A DNA stretch of 64,000 bases, taken from assembly GCA_035299505.1 (NCBI GenBank), contig DATGWL010000129.1, forward strand, positions 7,744-71,743, written 5' to 3'. Below are positions 17,312 through 25,633 of this stretch, piece after piece. The position numbers were made by a program, and so were the translations under genes. The first letter of the stretch is position 1; each line of letters begins with the position of its first letter. The notes under the pieces were generated by a model. The model saw nothing but the letters and a program-made list of their open reading frames with translations. It searched no databases and had not been told where the DNA came from. The DNA comes from M3007 sp035299505. GTDB taxonomy: Bacteria; Bacteroidota; Bacteroidia; Chitinophagales; Saprospiraceae.

Positions 17312-18511
17312 GTGAAAAACCACATTATTCAGCTAAATCAGATTGCGAAAAAACGCGAAAGGGTAATCCTTGGCCTCATGTCTGGCACCTCACTGGATGG
17401 TCTGGATCTGGCTCTGTGCGCTTTTTCCGGGTCAGGCGCTAAAACCAGGGTGCGGGTGATAGCCTTTGACACTATTCCCTATGAGGAAGATTTCCGGAGA
17501 GAAATCAGGAAGGTGTTTGCCAGGAAAGAGATTGATTTTCAACACCTTGTATTGCTTAATGTTGTCATTGCCCGGCAGCATGGCAAGTTGGTCAATCAGT
17601 TTCTGAAACAAAGAAACATACCCGCAACGGAGGTAGATTTGCTCGCTTCGCATGGCCAAACCGTGTACCATGCGCCCAGGGTATTTCATGGATTGGCTGA
17701 GTATCCAAATGCCACATTACAAATTGGCGATGGCGATCATCTTGCACGGATTACCGGAATTATCACCATTTCCGACTTCCGTCAAAAACATGTAGCAGCA
17801 GGCGGCGAGGGAGCTCCACTGGCCTTGTATGGCGATTATTTTCTGTTTTCCAAAAAAGGGGAAAACCGCTTTTTACTGAATATCGGAGGCATTGCCAATT
17901 TTACCTATCTGCCTGATAATCAAGATCCTGCAAAGGCTTTTGCTACGGATACCGGTCCGGGTAATACCTTACTGGATAATTATACTCGGGTAACTTTCGG
18001 GCTGCCATTTGATGAGGACTCCAGGCTGGCCCAAAATGGCGTAGTAGACCAGGCGCTTTTGGCTCAATGTATGGCTGAGCCCTTTTTCCAAAAGCCGCTC
18101 CCCAAAACCATTGGACCGGAATTGTTTTCATTGGAATGGCTGCAAAAAGCCATTTCTGCCTACCCAAAAGGCAGCCCAAATCCGTACAATGTACTGGCTA
18201 CCCTGAGTTATCTCACCGCCAGTACTATAGCAGAAGCCATTGGCAGAGTAGCGCTTAACGGGCATACCAAAAAGGGTGTTTATGTGAGCGGAGGAGGCGC
18301 ACATAATCCATTGATTTTAAAATACTTAAAGCAACTATTGCCCCATTTTCCGATTAAACCTATGGAAGCTATTGGACTTTCCGGGGATGCCAAAGAGGCC
18401 GTGCTTTTTGCTTCCCTGGCCAATGAAACCATTGCCAGCAGGGTAGGAGAGGGGCAGTATTTGGGAGGTATACCTCTGGTTGGGATGGGTAAAATATCAT
18501 TGCCCGGATAA
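17312..18511 (+). CDS. anmK: Anhydro-N-acetylmuramic acid kinase AnmK
   Basis: AnmK cleaves and phosphorylates 1,6-anhydro-MurNAc to MurNAc-6-P in peptidoglycan recycling. Seen: ATP-binding GLMSGTSLDGLDLAL, DLLASHGQTVYHAP, LQIGDGDHLAR, AAGGEGAPLALYGDY and ATDTGPGNTLLDNY (catalytic Asp region), and GVYVSGGGAHNPL. The 399-aa frame starts at GTG 17312 (VKNHIIQLNQIA); a TTG at 17285 is possible. The ~20-aa extension before GLMSGTS resembles that of Bacteroidota AnmK proteins (recollection). Its 3' end overlaps convergent kdsB by 15 nt. Confidence 0.93.
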   Translation: MKNHIIQLNQIAKKRERVILGLMSGTSLDGLDLALCAFSGSGAKTRVRVIAFDTIPYEEDFRREIRKVFARKEIDFQHLVLLNVVIARQHGKLVNQFLKQRNIPATEVDLLASHGQTVYHAPRVFHGLAEYPNATLQIGDGDHLARITGIITISDFRQKHVAAGGEGAPLALYGDYFLFSKKGENRFLLNIGGIANFTYLPDNQDPAKAFATDTGPGNTLLDNYTRVTFGLPFDEDSRLAQNGVVDQALLAQCMAEPFFQKPLPKTIGPELFSLEWLQKAISAYPKGSPNPYNVLATLSYLTASTIAEAIGRVALNGHTKKGVYVSGGGAHNPLILKYLKQLLPHFPIKPMEAIGLSGDAKEAVLFASLANETIASRVGEGQYLGGIPLVGMGKISLPG

Positions 18512-19240
18512 GTAAGCTTCCGCCTGGGCCAAATCTTCCGGAGTATCGATTCCTATAGTTTCCAGCTGGGTTACCCCAACAGCTATGCGATAACCATGCT
18601 CCAGCCATCTCAGCTGTTCCAGTGATTCGGATTTTTCCAGTGGAGTAGGGGAGAGACCGGTAATTTCCATCAGGGTACTACGGCGGAAAGCGTACAGACC
18701 AATATGCTTGTAAAATGTCTGCTTTTCAAACCAATGGTTTTCTTCCACACTTCTGACAAAAGGGATAGGGTGGCGACTGAAGTAAATGGCGCCGGCTTTT
18801 TCAGAGAAAACAGCCTTAACTACATTGGGGTTAAACAGATGTTCGGATTGCTCCAGCTTTTTTACCAAGGTAGCAATAGTGGCTACCTGATGTTGCAAGA
18901 GGGTATTTGCCAGTAAATCAATTTGTTGTGGGGCAATAAATGGCTCATCGCCTTGTACGTTGAGGATAATTTCTGCCTCAGGATACGGCAAAGCAGCTTC
19001 CGCACACCGATCTGTACCACTGGGATGATCAGGCTTAGTCATCACTACCGGAGCGCCAAAAGACTTTACATGCTCAAAAATACGTTCATCATCAGTGGCA
19101 ATTACTGCTTCATCAACCTGTTCAGATTGTGAAACTTGTTCAAATACACGTTGGATCATGGTTTTTCCCGCTATTTTGGCAAGCGGTTTGCCAGGGAAGC
19201 GGGTGGAAGCCCACCGGGCAGGAATAACGGCAAGAATCAT
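18497..19240 (-). CDS. kdsB: 3-deoxy-manno-octulosonate cytidylyltransferase KdsB
   Basis: KdsB makes CMP-Kdo for the LPS core from CTP and Kdo. The start is MILAVIPARWASTRFPGKPL; the longer frame (to 19300) runs into the divergent gene. The 247-aa length is normal. Motifs: PARWASTRFPGKPLA (CTP binding), ATDDERI, SGTDR, LNVQGDEPFI, YFSRHPIPF, HIGLYAFR and the C-terminal IDTPEDLAQAEAYL. It is convergent with anmK and divergent from the LysM gene, which suits a Gram-negative envelope cluster. Confidence 0.96.
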   Translation of the reverse strand: MILAVIPARWASTRFPGKPLAKIAGKTMIQRVFEQVSQSEQVDEAVIATDDERIFEHVKSFGAPVVMTKPDHPSGTDRCAEAALPYPEAEIILNVQGDEPFIAPQQIDLLANTLLQHQVATIATLVKKLEQSEHLFNPNVVKAVFSEKAGAIYFSRHPIPFVRSVEENHWFEKQTFYKHIGLYAFRRSTLMEITGLSPTPLEKSESLEQLRWLEHGYRIAVGVTQLETIGIDTPEDLAQAEAYLSGQ

Positions 19241-19270
19241 ATTTTTATAGGTAAGAGTGGGTGAGAAGCG

Positions 19271-19278
19271 TATTTTTG
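19271..19278 (+). promoter_or_regulatory. -7 box TATTTTTG upstream of the LysM gene
   Basis: A perfect TAnnTTTG, 30 nt before the ATG at 19309, in the 68-bp divergent region with kdsB. Confidence 0.5.
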
Positions 19279-19308
19279 CCGCGGATTTCCCCTTGGCCAA
19301 TTTTTATT

Positions 19309-20154
19309 ATGAGAAAAACGAGTTTAAGTTTCTTCATTTGGTTGCTGATCTCCTGGGTTGTCGGTGCGCAAAACGATCAGCCATCGCCTTTGTTAGGTCC
19401 GAAGGATTCTTTGTTGCTTACAGTTGAAGGAGGCAAAAAATTCATTCACCACCCAACCAAGGCCAAACAAACCCTGTTTTCTATTTCCCGGTATTACCAG
19501 GTCGGACTGGAGGAATTATTCGACAATAACCCATCCTTTCGTAATGATCCGACCTTGAAAGCAGGAACGAGAATCAAAATTCCGGTACCGAACAAAGCCA
19601 TTAAGCGGTACAAAAGTAGCAGCTTCGTAGCTTCCAAGAACACACCCATTTATTATGTGGTTCAACCGGGCGATAATCTGTTTCAGATATCCAAACGATA
19701 TTTTGAAATGCCTGTAGACAGTGTGCTAAAGCGTAACAAATTGAAATCCAACAGTTTAAAACCCGGACAGCGACTATTAATGGGGTGGATGGGTACAGAG
19801 GGTATTCATGCAGACTGGCGCAGCGCACAAACATCGCCAGAATCTGAAGCGCTGAAAGGACATTACCAGGAAGAAAAGAAAAACCGAAAGGAAATCAGTG
19901 GACAAGGCGTTTGCTTCTGGCCCAAAGACAGTAAGGAAAAAGGTTCCTTGTACGCGCTTCACCGGGAAGCTGCCATGGGTACCATTATTCAGGTAAACAA
20001 CCCGATGAACAATCGTATTGTTTACGCAAAGGTCATTGGGCGCATTCCTTCCGGCTATGAACGCAATGTTGAGGTGGTACTTTCTCCTGAGGCTGCCCTT
20101 AAACTGGGCGCCCGTGATCCACGATTTTTTGTCAAAACTAAATACTTAAAATAG
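19309..20154 (+). CDS. Exported LysM peptidoglycan-binding protein with RlpA-like C-terminus
   Basis: A 281-aa protein with a signal peptide (MRKTSLSFFIWLLISWVVGAQ; ATG at 19309 rather than upstream in-frame codons). Two LysM domains follow: one near 45-90 (HHPTKAKQTLFSISRYYQVGLEEL) and one near 112-155 (YYVVQPGDNLFQISKRYF). The C-terminal ~100 residues (EAAMGTIIQVNNPMNNR, VKVIGRIP-like, VVLSPEAALKLGA) look like a double-psi beta-barrel of RlpA type. A periplasmic role at peptidoglycan is likely. Catalytic activity is uncertain, as the RlpA Asp/His pair was not confirmed. Confidence 0.85.
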   Translation: MRKTSLSFFIWLLISWVVGAQNDQPSPLLGPKDSLLLTVEGGKKFIHHPTKAKQTLFSISRYYQVGLEELFDNNPSFRNDPTLKAGTRIKIPVPNKAIKRYKSSSFVASKNTPIYYVVQPGDNLFQISKRYFEMPVDSVLKRNKLKSNSLKPGQRLLMGWMGTEGIHADWRSAQTSPESEALKGHYQEEKKNRKEISGQGVCFWPKDSKEKGSLYALHREAAMGTIIQVNNPMNNRIVYAKVIGRIPSGYERNVEVVLSPEAALKLGARDPRFFVKTKYLK

Positions 20155-20182
20155 CAGACGTCGCGTCTCAAAATTTTGTTGC

Positions 20183-21016
20183 ATGAACAAAGCATTTCTC
20201 TTCGCTAATCTCCTGATAATCACCCTATTCGCCTGCAAACAGGAAAAGGGTACTGATCCAAACGCTCCAAGCCACATTCAAGCAGGTGAAAAAGCCAGTC
20301 CTAACGTATTGGCCGGCCACTGGATTGCGCTCGATTTTTGCGCTTTCGCCAATCAATACGGCTCCGTATTGCAGGCCATGAACAATGCGCACAAACCCTA
20401 CGCATATGCCCTGACCTTCATTCCCAACAAACCGGATAGCGTGATTTGTTATAATGGTTTTGAAACCTGGACCTTGCCGGTAAAAATTAATGCCGATACC
20501 ATTACAGTGTTGGGCGCGCGACCAGGCAAAAACCTGTTCCTCATATATCACTCAGAAGGCGAGAAGGATATTACAATGATTGACCCTACCATGGAAAAGG
20601 TTCAGATGGATAGGTTCATTAAATCCAAGGCTACGGTACAGGATGGTCTCTCAGCTTTTAACACTGCTTTGAACCACCATGTATTTAATGGTGTTTTCTC
20701 TCCGATTGGCAAAGGAAATCCTACCACCGACAAGGTGATGTTCCTGCCAACCGGCGAACTGCAGGGTGTAAAAGGCTTCGACCGCTTCGTGATTTGTTCT
20801 GATGGAGATTGTTTCCTGGCCGGTCAGGATATCGATGTGGTAAGTTTTTACGACTCTAAAAATCAGCAAGCCAGCACCAAATTTTACGGATACCGGTACA
20901 ATGGCCAGAATGACACGCTTACCATTTACAACCTGGTAGATACCAATCCGAACGAAAAAGGAATGCACAAAGTGGCTGCACCGGCTTACAAATTTTCCAG
21001 AAAGCGCGGACAGTAA
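20183..21016 (+). CDS. Hypothetical lipoprotein
   Basis: A 277-aa protein with a lipoprotein signal (hydrophobic stretch then LFAC, Cys18). The mature part begins KQEKGTDPNAPS and is beta-rich, with a 'GHWIALDFCAFANQ' opening and a C-terminal 'FYGYRYNGQNDTLTIYNL' strand. No family recognised. A similar plan (short lipobox, then a 'W...' beta strand, about 270 aa, a final 'DTLKIW' strand) occurs in the lipoprotein at 43336-44139, so the two may be distant relatives. It follows the LysM gene by 28 bp in the same direction. Confidence 0.78.
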   Translation: MNKAFLFANLLIITLFACKQEKGTDPNAPSHIQAGEKASPNVLAGHWIALDFCAFANQYGSVLQAMNNAHKPYAYALTFIPNKPDSVICYNGFETWTLPVKINADTITVLGARPGKNLFLIYHSEGEKDITMIDPTMEKVQMDRFIKSKATVQDGLSAFNTALNHHVFNGVFSPIGKGNPTTDKVMFLPTGELQGVKGFDRFVICSDGDCFLAGQDIDVVSFYDSKNQQASTKFYGYRYNGQNDTLTIYNLVDTNPNEKGMHKVAAPAYKFSRKRGQ

Positions 21017-21052
21017 ACACAATTTGTTTTATATAAAAACATAAAAAACATG

Positions 21053-21091
21053 GGTGGGGTAGGAGAGGGTCCCTTTCCGGCTCCACCCATA
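21053..21091 (+). terminator. Hairpin between lipoprotein and ribH genes
   Basis: ATGGGTGG pairs with CCACCCAT around a GC-rich loop, followed by AAAAAC. It may be a weak terminator. It is too short and simple to be an FMN riboswitch, although ribH begins just downstream. Confidence 0.4.
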
Positions 21092-21104
21092 AAAACAGCT
21101 AAAA

Positions 21105-21626
21105 ATGGCTTCAGCACTGCAAAATCTCTCCATTTACGACGAAAATAACGTACCAAATGCATCAGAAATGACTTTTGGTGTGGTAGTGGCCGACTGGAAT
21201 GCGCACATTACTCATGCCTTATATCAGGGCTGTGTAGAAACATTGCTGAAGCACGGAGCATTGGAAGAAAATATTTTTACCCTACAGGTGCCAGGCTCAT
21301 TTGAGCTTACAGCCGGTGCGCGGATCTTGTATGGCCAGCATCCGGTGGATGCGGTAGTTTGTCTGGGCTGTGTGATCAAGGGAGAAACCAATCATGATGA
21401 GTACATCAATCAGGCTGTTGCGCACGGGCTGACGAATCTAGGTTTGACTACTGGCAGGCCGCATATTTTTGGTTTGGTTACAGTTAACAATGAGCAGCAG
21501 GCGCTGGATCGTGCAGGCGGCATACATGGCAATAAAGGCGTGGAAGCGGCTGTAACGGCTATCAGAATGGTTTCTTTGAAGAAAACGCCGGCTGCTGGAA
21601 AATCAAAAAGACCCATTGGGTTCTGA
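21105..21626 (+). CDS. ribH: 6,7-dimethyl-8-ribityllumazine synthase RibH
   Basis: RibH condenses 5-amino-6-ribitylamino-uracil with dihydroxybutanone phosphate, the penultimate riboflavin step. The 173-aa length is normal. Motifs: VVADWNAHITHALYQGC, VPGSFELTAGARIL, VCLGCVIKGETNHDEYI (His of the catalytic GETxHxD region), FGLVTVNNEQQALDRAGG. Alone here; the other rib genes are not adjacent, but a GTP cyclohydrolase II homologue lies 26 kb away at 47812. Confidence 0.96.
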   Translation: MASALQNLSIYDENNVPNASEMTFGVVVADWNAHITHALYQGCVETLLKHGALEENIFTLQVPGSFELTAGARILYGQHPVDAVVCLGCVIKGETNHDEYINQAVAHGLTNLGLTTGRPHIFGLVTVNNEQQALDRAGGIHGNKGVEAAVTAIRMVSLKKTPAAGKSKRPIGF

Positions 21627-21745
21627 TTTTTCGCTAAATTATTTTTCCATAATTTATATTATGTTAAATAGGGTTAAAAAGCAAGCCCCAAAACCCCTCA
21701 TTTCACCCAGAGTAAAAAAAACAAGCCCCGGCCCGTACAAAGCCC

Positions 21746-21753
21746 TACATTTG
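21746..21753 (+). promoter_or_regulatory. -7 box TACATTTG upstream of arginine decarboxylase
   Basis: A perfect TAnnTTTG, 42 nt before the ATG at 21796. The ~165-bp region downstream of ribH otherwise shows no gene. Confidence 0.5.
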
Positions 21754-21795
21754 CGCCATCAGTAACCCAAACCTTTGCATCCCGACTGTTTTTCA

Positions 21796-23196
21796 ATGAA
21801 AAACACTTACCACGACCTCGTAGCGCAGACCTTCGATTTTCCTCAAGATGGATTCAGCCTGAAAAACAACCGTCTGTTGTTCAATGAGATTGATGTATAC
21901 GAACTCATTAAGAAATACGGTACACCACTCAAACTGACCTATCTGCCTAAAATCGGCGAAAAAATTCAAACCGCCAGAAAATTATTCCGGGATGCCATCC
22001 AGCGGCATAATTACAACGGGAAGTATATCTACTGCTACTGTACCAAAAGTTCGCATTTCTCCTTCATACTCAATGAAGTGCTCGAGAATGGCACACAGCT
22101 CGAAACTTCATCTGCGTTTGATATAGACTTGATCTGGCGACTCTACAAGCAGGGAAAAATCAACAAAGGCACCACCATTGTTAATAATGGCTACAAGCCT
22201 CGTCCGTATATTGAACGGATCGTAGGACTGATCAATGAAGGCTTTTCCAACGTTACACCAGTGCTGGACAATGCCCAGGAGTTGGAAATGTTTGACAGTC
22301 TGCTGGGTAAGGGTACGCACAGCATTGGACTGCGTATGGCTACTGAAGAAGAGCCGAATTTTGAATTTTATACCTCCAGATTGGGTATTCGTCAAAGCGA
22401 AATTCTGGCGTTTTACAAGGAAAAACTGGCTCAAAACCCCAAATTTGAGCTCAAAATGCTGCACTTTTTTGTAGATATCGGCATAAAAGACACCTTGTAC
22501 TACTGGAGTGAGCTCAAAAAAGGCATAAAAACCTACTGCCAGCTGAAAAAGCTCTGCCCTACCCTCTCCTGTCTGAATATTGGCGGAGGCATGCCTATTC
22601 GCAATTCTCTGGGTTTTGAGTACGATTACCCATATATGGTTAACGAAATCGTTCGATTAATCAAAGATGCCTGCGACAGTGAAGGTGTGCCAGAACCGGA
22701 TATTTACTCCGAATTTGGTAAATTTACCGTGGGAGAAAGCGGTGCTACCATTTTCTCCGTCATTGGTAAAAAACAACAAAATGATTCCGAGGAGTGGTAC
22801 ATGCTCGACAATTCCCTCATCAATACCCTACCCGACTCCTGGGGTATTAAAGAACGTTTTATTCTCTTGCCGGTTAACCACTGGGAAAAAGAATATCAGC
22901 GTGTCAATATCGGGGGTATCAGCTGCGACAATGCCGATTATTACAACTCAGAGGCGCATATCAATCAGGTATATCTGCCAAGTTACGATGAGCAAAAAGA
23001 AGAGCCGCTTTACCTCGGCTTTTTCCATACCGGCGCTTATCAGGAATCGCTCAGCGGTTATGGCGGTCTGAAACACTGTTTGTTGCCAGCTCCTAAACAC
23101 GTATTGATTGACCGGAATTATTACGGCGAATTTGTGGATTGGGAGGTTTTCAAAGAACAGGATTCGGATTCTATGTTGAAGATCCTGGGGTATTAG
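21796..23196 (+). CDS. speA: Arginine decarboxylase (PLP fold III, Bacteroidota type)
   Basis: A 466-aa fold-III PLP decarboxylase. It starts at ATG 21796 (MKNTYHDLVAQTF); an in-frame TTG precedes it. The PLP lysine region is YIYCYCTKSSHFSFILNEVL. Other blocks: ETSSAFDIDLIWRL, CLNIGGGMP, YSEFGKFTVGES, and a C-terminal FFHTGAYQESLSGYGG. This resembles Bacteroidota proteins annotated as arginine decarboxylases, shorter than the E. coli SpeA (about 660 aa). It would make agmatine for polyamines. Meso-DAP or ornithine decarboxylase is the main alternative given the shared fold. Confidence 0.8.
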   Translation: MKNTYHDLVAQTFDFPQDGFSLKNNRLLFNEIDVYELIKKYGTPLKLTYLPKIGEKIQTARKLFRDAIQRHNYNGKYIYCYCTKSSHFSFILNEVLENGTQLETSSAFDIDLIWRLYKQGKINKGTTIVNNGYKPRPYIERIVGLINEGFSNVTPVLDNAQELEMFDSLLGKGTHSIGLRMATEEEPNFEFYTSRLGIRQSEILAFYKEKLAQNPKFELKMLHFFVDIGIKDTLYYWSELKKGIKTYCQLKKLCPTLSCLNIGGGMPIRNSLGFEYDYPYMVNEIVRLIKDACDSEGVPEPDIYSEFGKFTVGESGATIFSVIGKKQQNDSEEWYMLDNSLINTLPDSWGIKERFILLPVNHWEKEYQRVNIGGISCDNADYYNSEAHINQVYLPSYDEQKEEPLYLGFFHTGAYQESLSGYGGLKHCLLPAPKHVLIDRNYYGEFVDWEVFKEQDSDSMLKILGY

Positions 23197-23223
23197 CGCT
23201 CTCCCCTACCCTTCCATTGCGAA

Positions 23224-23285
23224 ATTCACCGCGAAGTGCGCCAAGTACGCAAAAATTAGCGCTCTTGGCGCACTTCGCGGTGAAT
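23224..23285. repeat. Perfect 22-bp inverted repeat (REP-like hairpin)
   Basis: Arms 23224-23245 and 23264-23285 are exact reverse complements (left arm begins ATTCACCGCGAAGTGC), with an 18-nt loop. It lies between speA and the DUF1549/DUF1553 gene. There is no U tract, so it may be a REP-like element rather than a simple terminator. Confidence 0.85.
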
Positions 23286-23318
23286 CCGTATATTGGCGGT
23301 GAACTTTGAGCTGCTACC

Positions 23319-25631
23319 ATGTCTAAAATCAACTTTTTAGCATTTTTTTTGGCTTTTTTTGCCGGTTTTTGTCTGTGGAATGCCTGTAAATCTGCCGCAG
23401 ACGAATTGCCGGATAGGGTCAGCTATAATTTTCACATCCGCCCTATCCTGTCCGACAAGTGTTTTGCCTGTCATGGGCCGGATAAAAATCAGCAAAAAGC
23501 CGGTCTGAGGCTGGATCTGGCTGAGGCTGCATATGCGCCTTTGAAAGAAACCAGCGGCGCGTTCGCCATCGTGCCCGGCCATCCGGAATCCTCCGAGCTA
23601 ATCAAACGCATTACATCGCAAGATCCTGATTATCAAATGCCTACGCCGGATTCGCACCTGGGTCCGCTGTCGGAACGCGAGGTCAAGTTGCTGGAAAAAT
23701 GGATCCGTCAAGGCGCTGTGTACGAAAAACACTGGGCGTTCCTGAAACCGGTTAAAACAGAACTGCCCAAGGTTTCAAACCGCTCCTTTCCGCGCAATGA
23801 AATAGACCATTTTACTGCGGCTAAAATGTCGGAAAAAGGCCTGGAACCCAATCCGGTGGCGCAGCCTGAACAATTGCTCAAAAGACTTTCGCTGGACCTG
23901 ACCGGACTTTTACCTACAGCCACAGAAACAGAAAACTTCGTTCAGCAATTCTCCGATCAAACCTACGAGCAAGCCATTGACAGGCTTCTGGCATCTCCTC
24001 ATTTTGGGGAAAAACTGGCCGTGCACTGGATGGATGTGTCCAGATATTCAGACAGTTATGGTTATCAGGACGATAATATCCGGAGTCAATGGCCCTACCG
24101 CGACTGGGTCATACACGCCTTTAACCAGAATATGCCTTACGACCAGTTCCTTACCTGGCAATTGGCCGGCGATATGCTGCCCAATGCCACCAAGGAACAG
24201 GTGCTGGCCACTGCGTTTTTACGCAATCATAAATACACAGAGGAAGGCGGGGTTATTCCGGAAGAATATAGGGTGGAATACAATCTGGACAAGGTAAAAA
24301 CCTATACAAAAGGTGTACTTGCCCTCACTGTGGAATGTGCCCAATGCCACGACCACAAATACGATCCCATCACTCAGCAAGATTATTACCAACTCTACGC
24401 ATTCTTCAACAACTCCAAAGAGCCAGGTTTTGAAGGCGATGTGAGTACTTCAAAACCTGCTAAAACACCCATTTTAACCCTGAGCGATGCAGAGGTAAAA
24501 GAAACCCTGCGTTTTATCCAAAAAAAGGACACCAGCGCGGTCATGGTTTCTGTGATGGGCGAATTGGATACGCCCAGGGTGACCCATATATTACAACGAG
24601 GCGCCTATGACAAACCGGGAGCAATGGTGCGCGCCAGGGCACTGGAATCGGTTTTGTCTTTTGATACCTTGCAATATCCGGCCAATCGGTTTGGTCTGGC
24701 CCAGTGGACCGTTTCCAAAGATAACCCCTTGACGGCCAGGGTGTTTGTAAATCAAATCTGGCAGGAAATTTTTGGCGCGGGACTGGTGAAAACCACCGGA
24801 GATTTTGGCATGCAGGGCAATCTACCTACCCACCCCGAGTTACTGGATTGGCTTGCGGTAGATTTTATGGAGCATCAATGGGACATCAAGCGCCTGATGA
24901 AGCAAATCCTGATGTCGGCCACCTACCGGCAATCTGCCGAAGTAAACGAACAACACCTGCAAACAGATCCCGACAACCTGTACCTGGCCAGAGCGCCTAG
25001 GTTGCGACTAAAAGCAGAGTTTGTGCGAGATATGGTACTGAAAACCAGTGGTTTATTGGTTCAGGCTATCGGTGGCCCGAGTGTTAAGCCATATCAACCA
25101 AATGGACTCTGGGAGGGCGCCACTTCCGGTCGCGGCGTTCTGAAAACCTACGAGCAGGACAAAGACAGCGCGTTGTATAGAAGAGGGCTATACACTTTTG
25201 TAAAATTAACCCTGCCGCCTCCTTCCATGATCCTGTTTGATGCCAGTAACCGGGATCAATGCGAGGTCAAGCGCGCACGAACGAACACGCCATTGCAAGC
25301 CTTTATTATGATGAACGACCCCACGGTGCTGGAGGCATCGAGGGTATTTGCGCAGCGCATGCTGGCAGAACAAGGCACCATTCCGGACAATATCCAACGG
25401 GCATTCCAAAGCATTCTTTGTCGCAAACCATCTGACAAGGAAATGCAAATTCTGCAAGCCTATTACCAGGACCAACTAGAGCAGTTTGCCGGTCATAAAC
25501 TGGATGCACAAAAAACACTCGCCGTGGGCGATTCGCCTGTTAACAAACAACTGGATCCGGCCACATCGGCGGCACTGATGAAAGTAGTGAACACCATATA
25601 TAACCTGGAAGAAGCTATAACCAAATCCTGA
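23319..25631 (+). CDS. Planctomycete-type cytochrome c, DUF1549 and DUF1553 protein
   Basis: A 770-aa exported protein. The N-terminus has a hydrophobic segment with a possible lipobox (LWNAC, Cys23). A PSCyt1 heme domain follows with CFACH (Cys48, Cys51, His52) and GHPESSELIKRI. DUF1549 (PSCyt2; about 165-370) has DLTGLLPTATE, DVSRYSDSYGYQDDN, FNQNMPYDQFLTWQLAGDMLP and a CAQCHDHKYDPI motif. DUF1553 (PSD1; about 440-700) has NPLTARVFVNQIWQEIFGAGLV, GDFGMQGNLPTHPELLDWLA and ASNRDQCEVKRARTNTP. It is shorter than many homologues (900-1100 aa), with little between the two DUFs. Activity is unproven. First gene of the cluster; DUF1501 follows after 2 bp. Confidence 0.92.
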   Translation: MSKINFLAFFLAFFAGFCLWNACKSAADELPDRVSYNFHIRPILSDKCFACHGPDKNQQKAGLRLDLAEAAYAPLKETSGAFAIVPGHPESSELIKRITSQDPDYQMPTPDSHLGPLSEREVKLLEKWIRQGAVYEKHWAFLKPVKTELPKVSNRSFPRNEIDHFTAAKMSEKGLEPNPVAQPEQLLKRLSLDLTGLLPTATETENFVQQFSDQTYEQAIDRLLASPHFGEKLAVHWMDVSRYSDSYGYQDDNIRSQWPYRDWVIHAFNQNMPYDQFLTWQLAGDMLPNATKEQVLATAFLRNHKYTEEGGVIPEEYRVEYNLDKVKTYTKGVLALTVECAQCHDHKYDPITQQDYYQLYAFFNNSKEPGFEGDVSTSKPAKTPILTLSDAEVKETLRFIQKKDTSAVMVSVMGELDTPRVTHILQRGAYDKPGAMVRARALESVLSFDTLQYPANRFGLAQWTVSKDNPLTARVFVNQIWQEIFGAGLVKTTGDFGMQGNLPTHPELLDWLAVDFMEHQWDIKRLMKQILMSATYRQSAEVNEQHLQTDPDNLYLARAPRLRLKAEFVRDMVLKTSGLLVQAIGGPSVKPYQPNGLWEGATSGRGVLKTYEQDKDSALYRRGLYTFVKLTLPPPSMILFDASNRDQCEVKRARTNTPLQAFIMMNDPTVLEASRVFAQRMLAEQGTIPDNIQRAFQSILCRKPSDKEMQILQAYYQDQLEQFAGHKLDAQKTLAVGDSPVNKQLDPATSAALMKVVNTIYNLEEAITKS

Positions 25632-25633
25632 TC

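Noticed and set aside
21053..21104. FMN riboswitch upstream of ribH
   Set aside because: The leader is about 80 nt with one simple hairpin and lacks the multi-helix RFN element.
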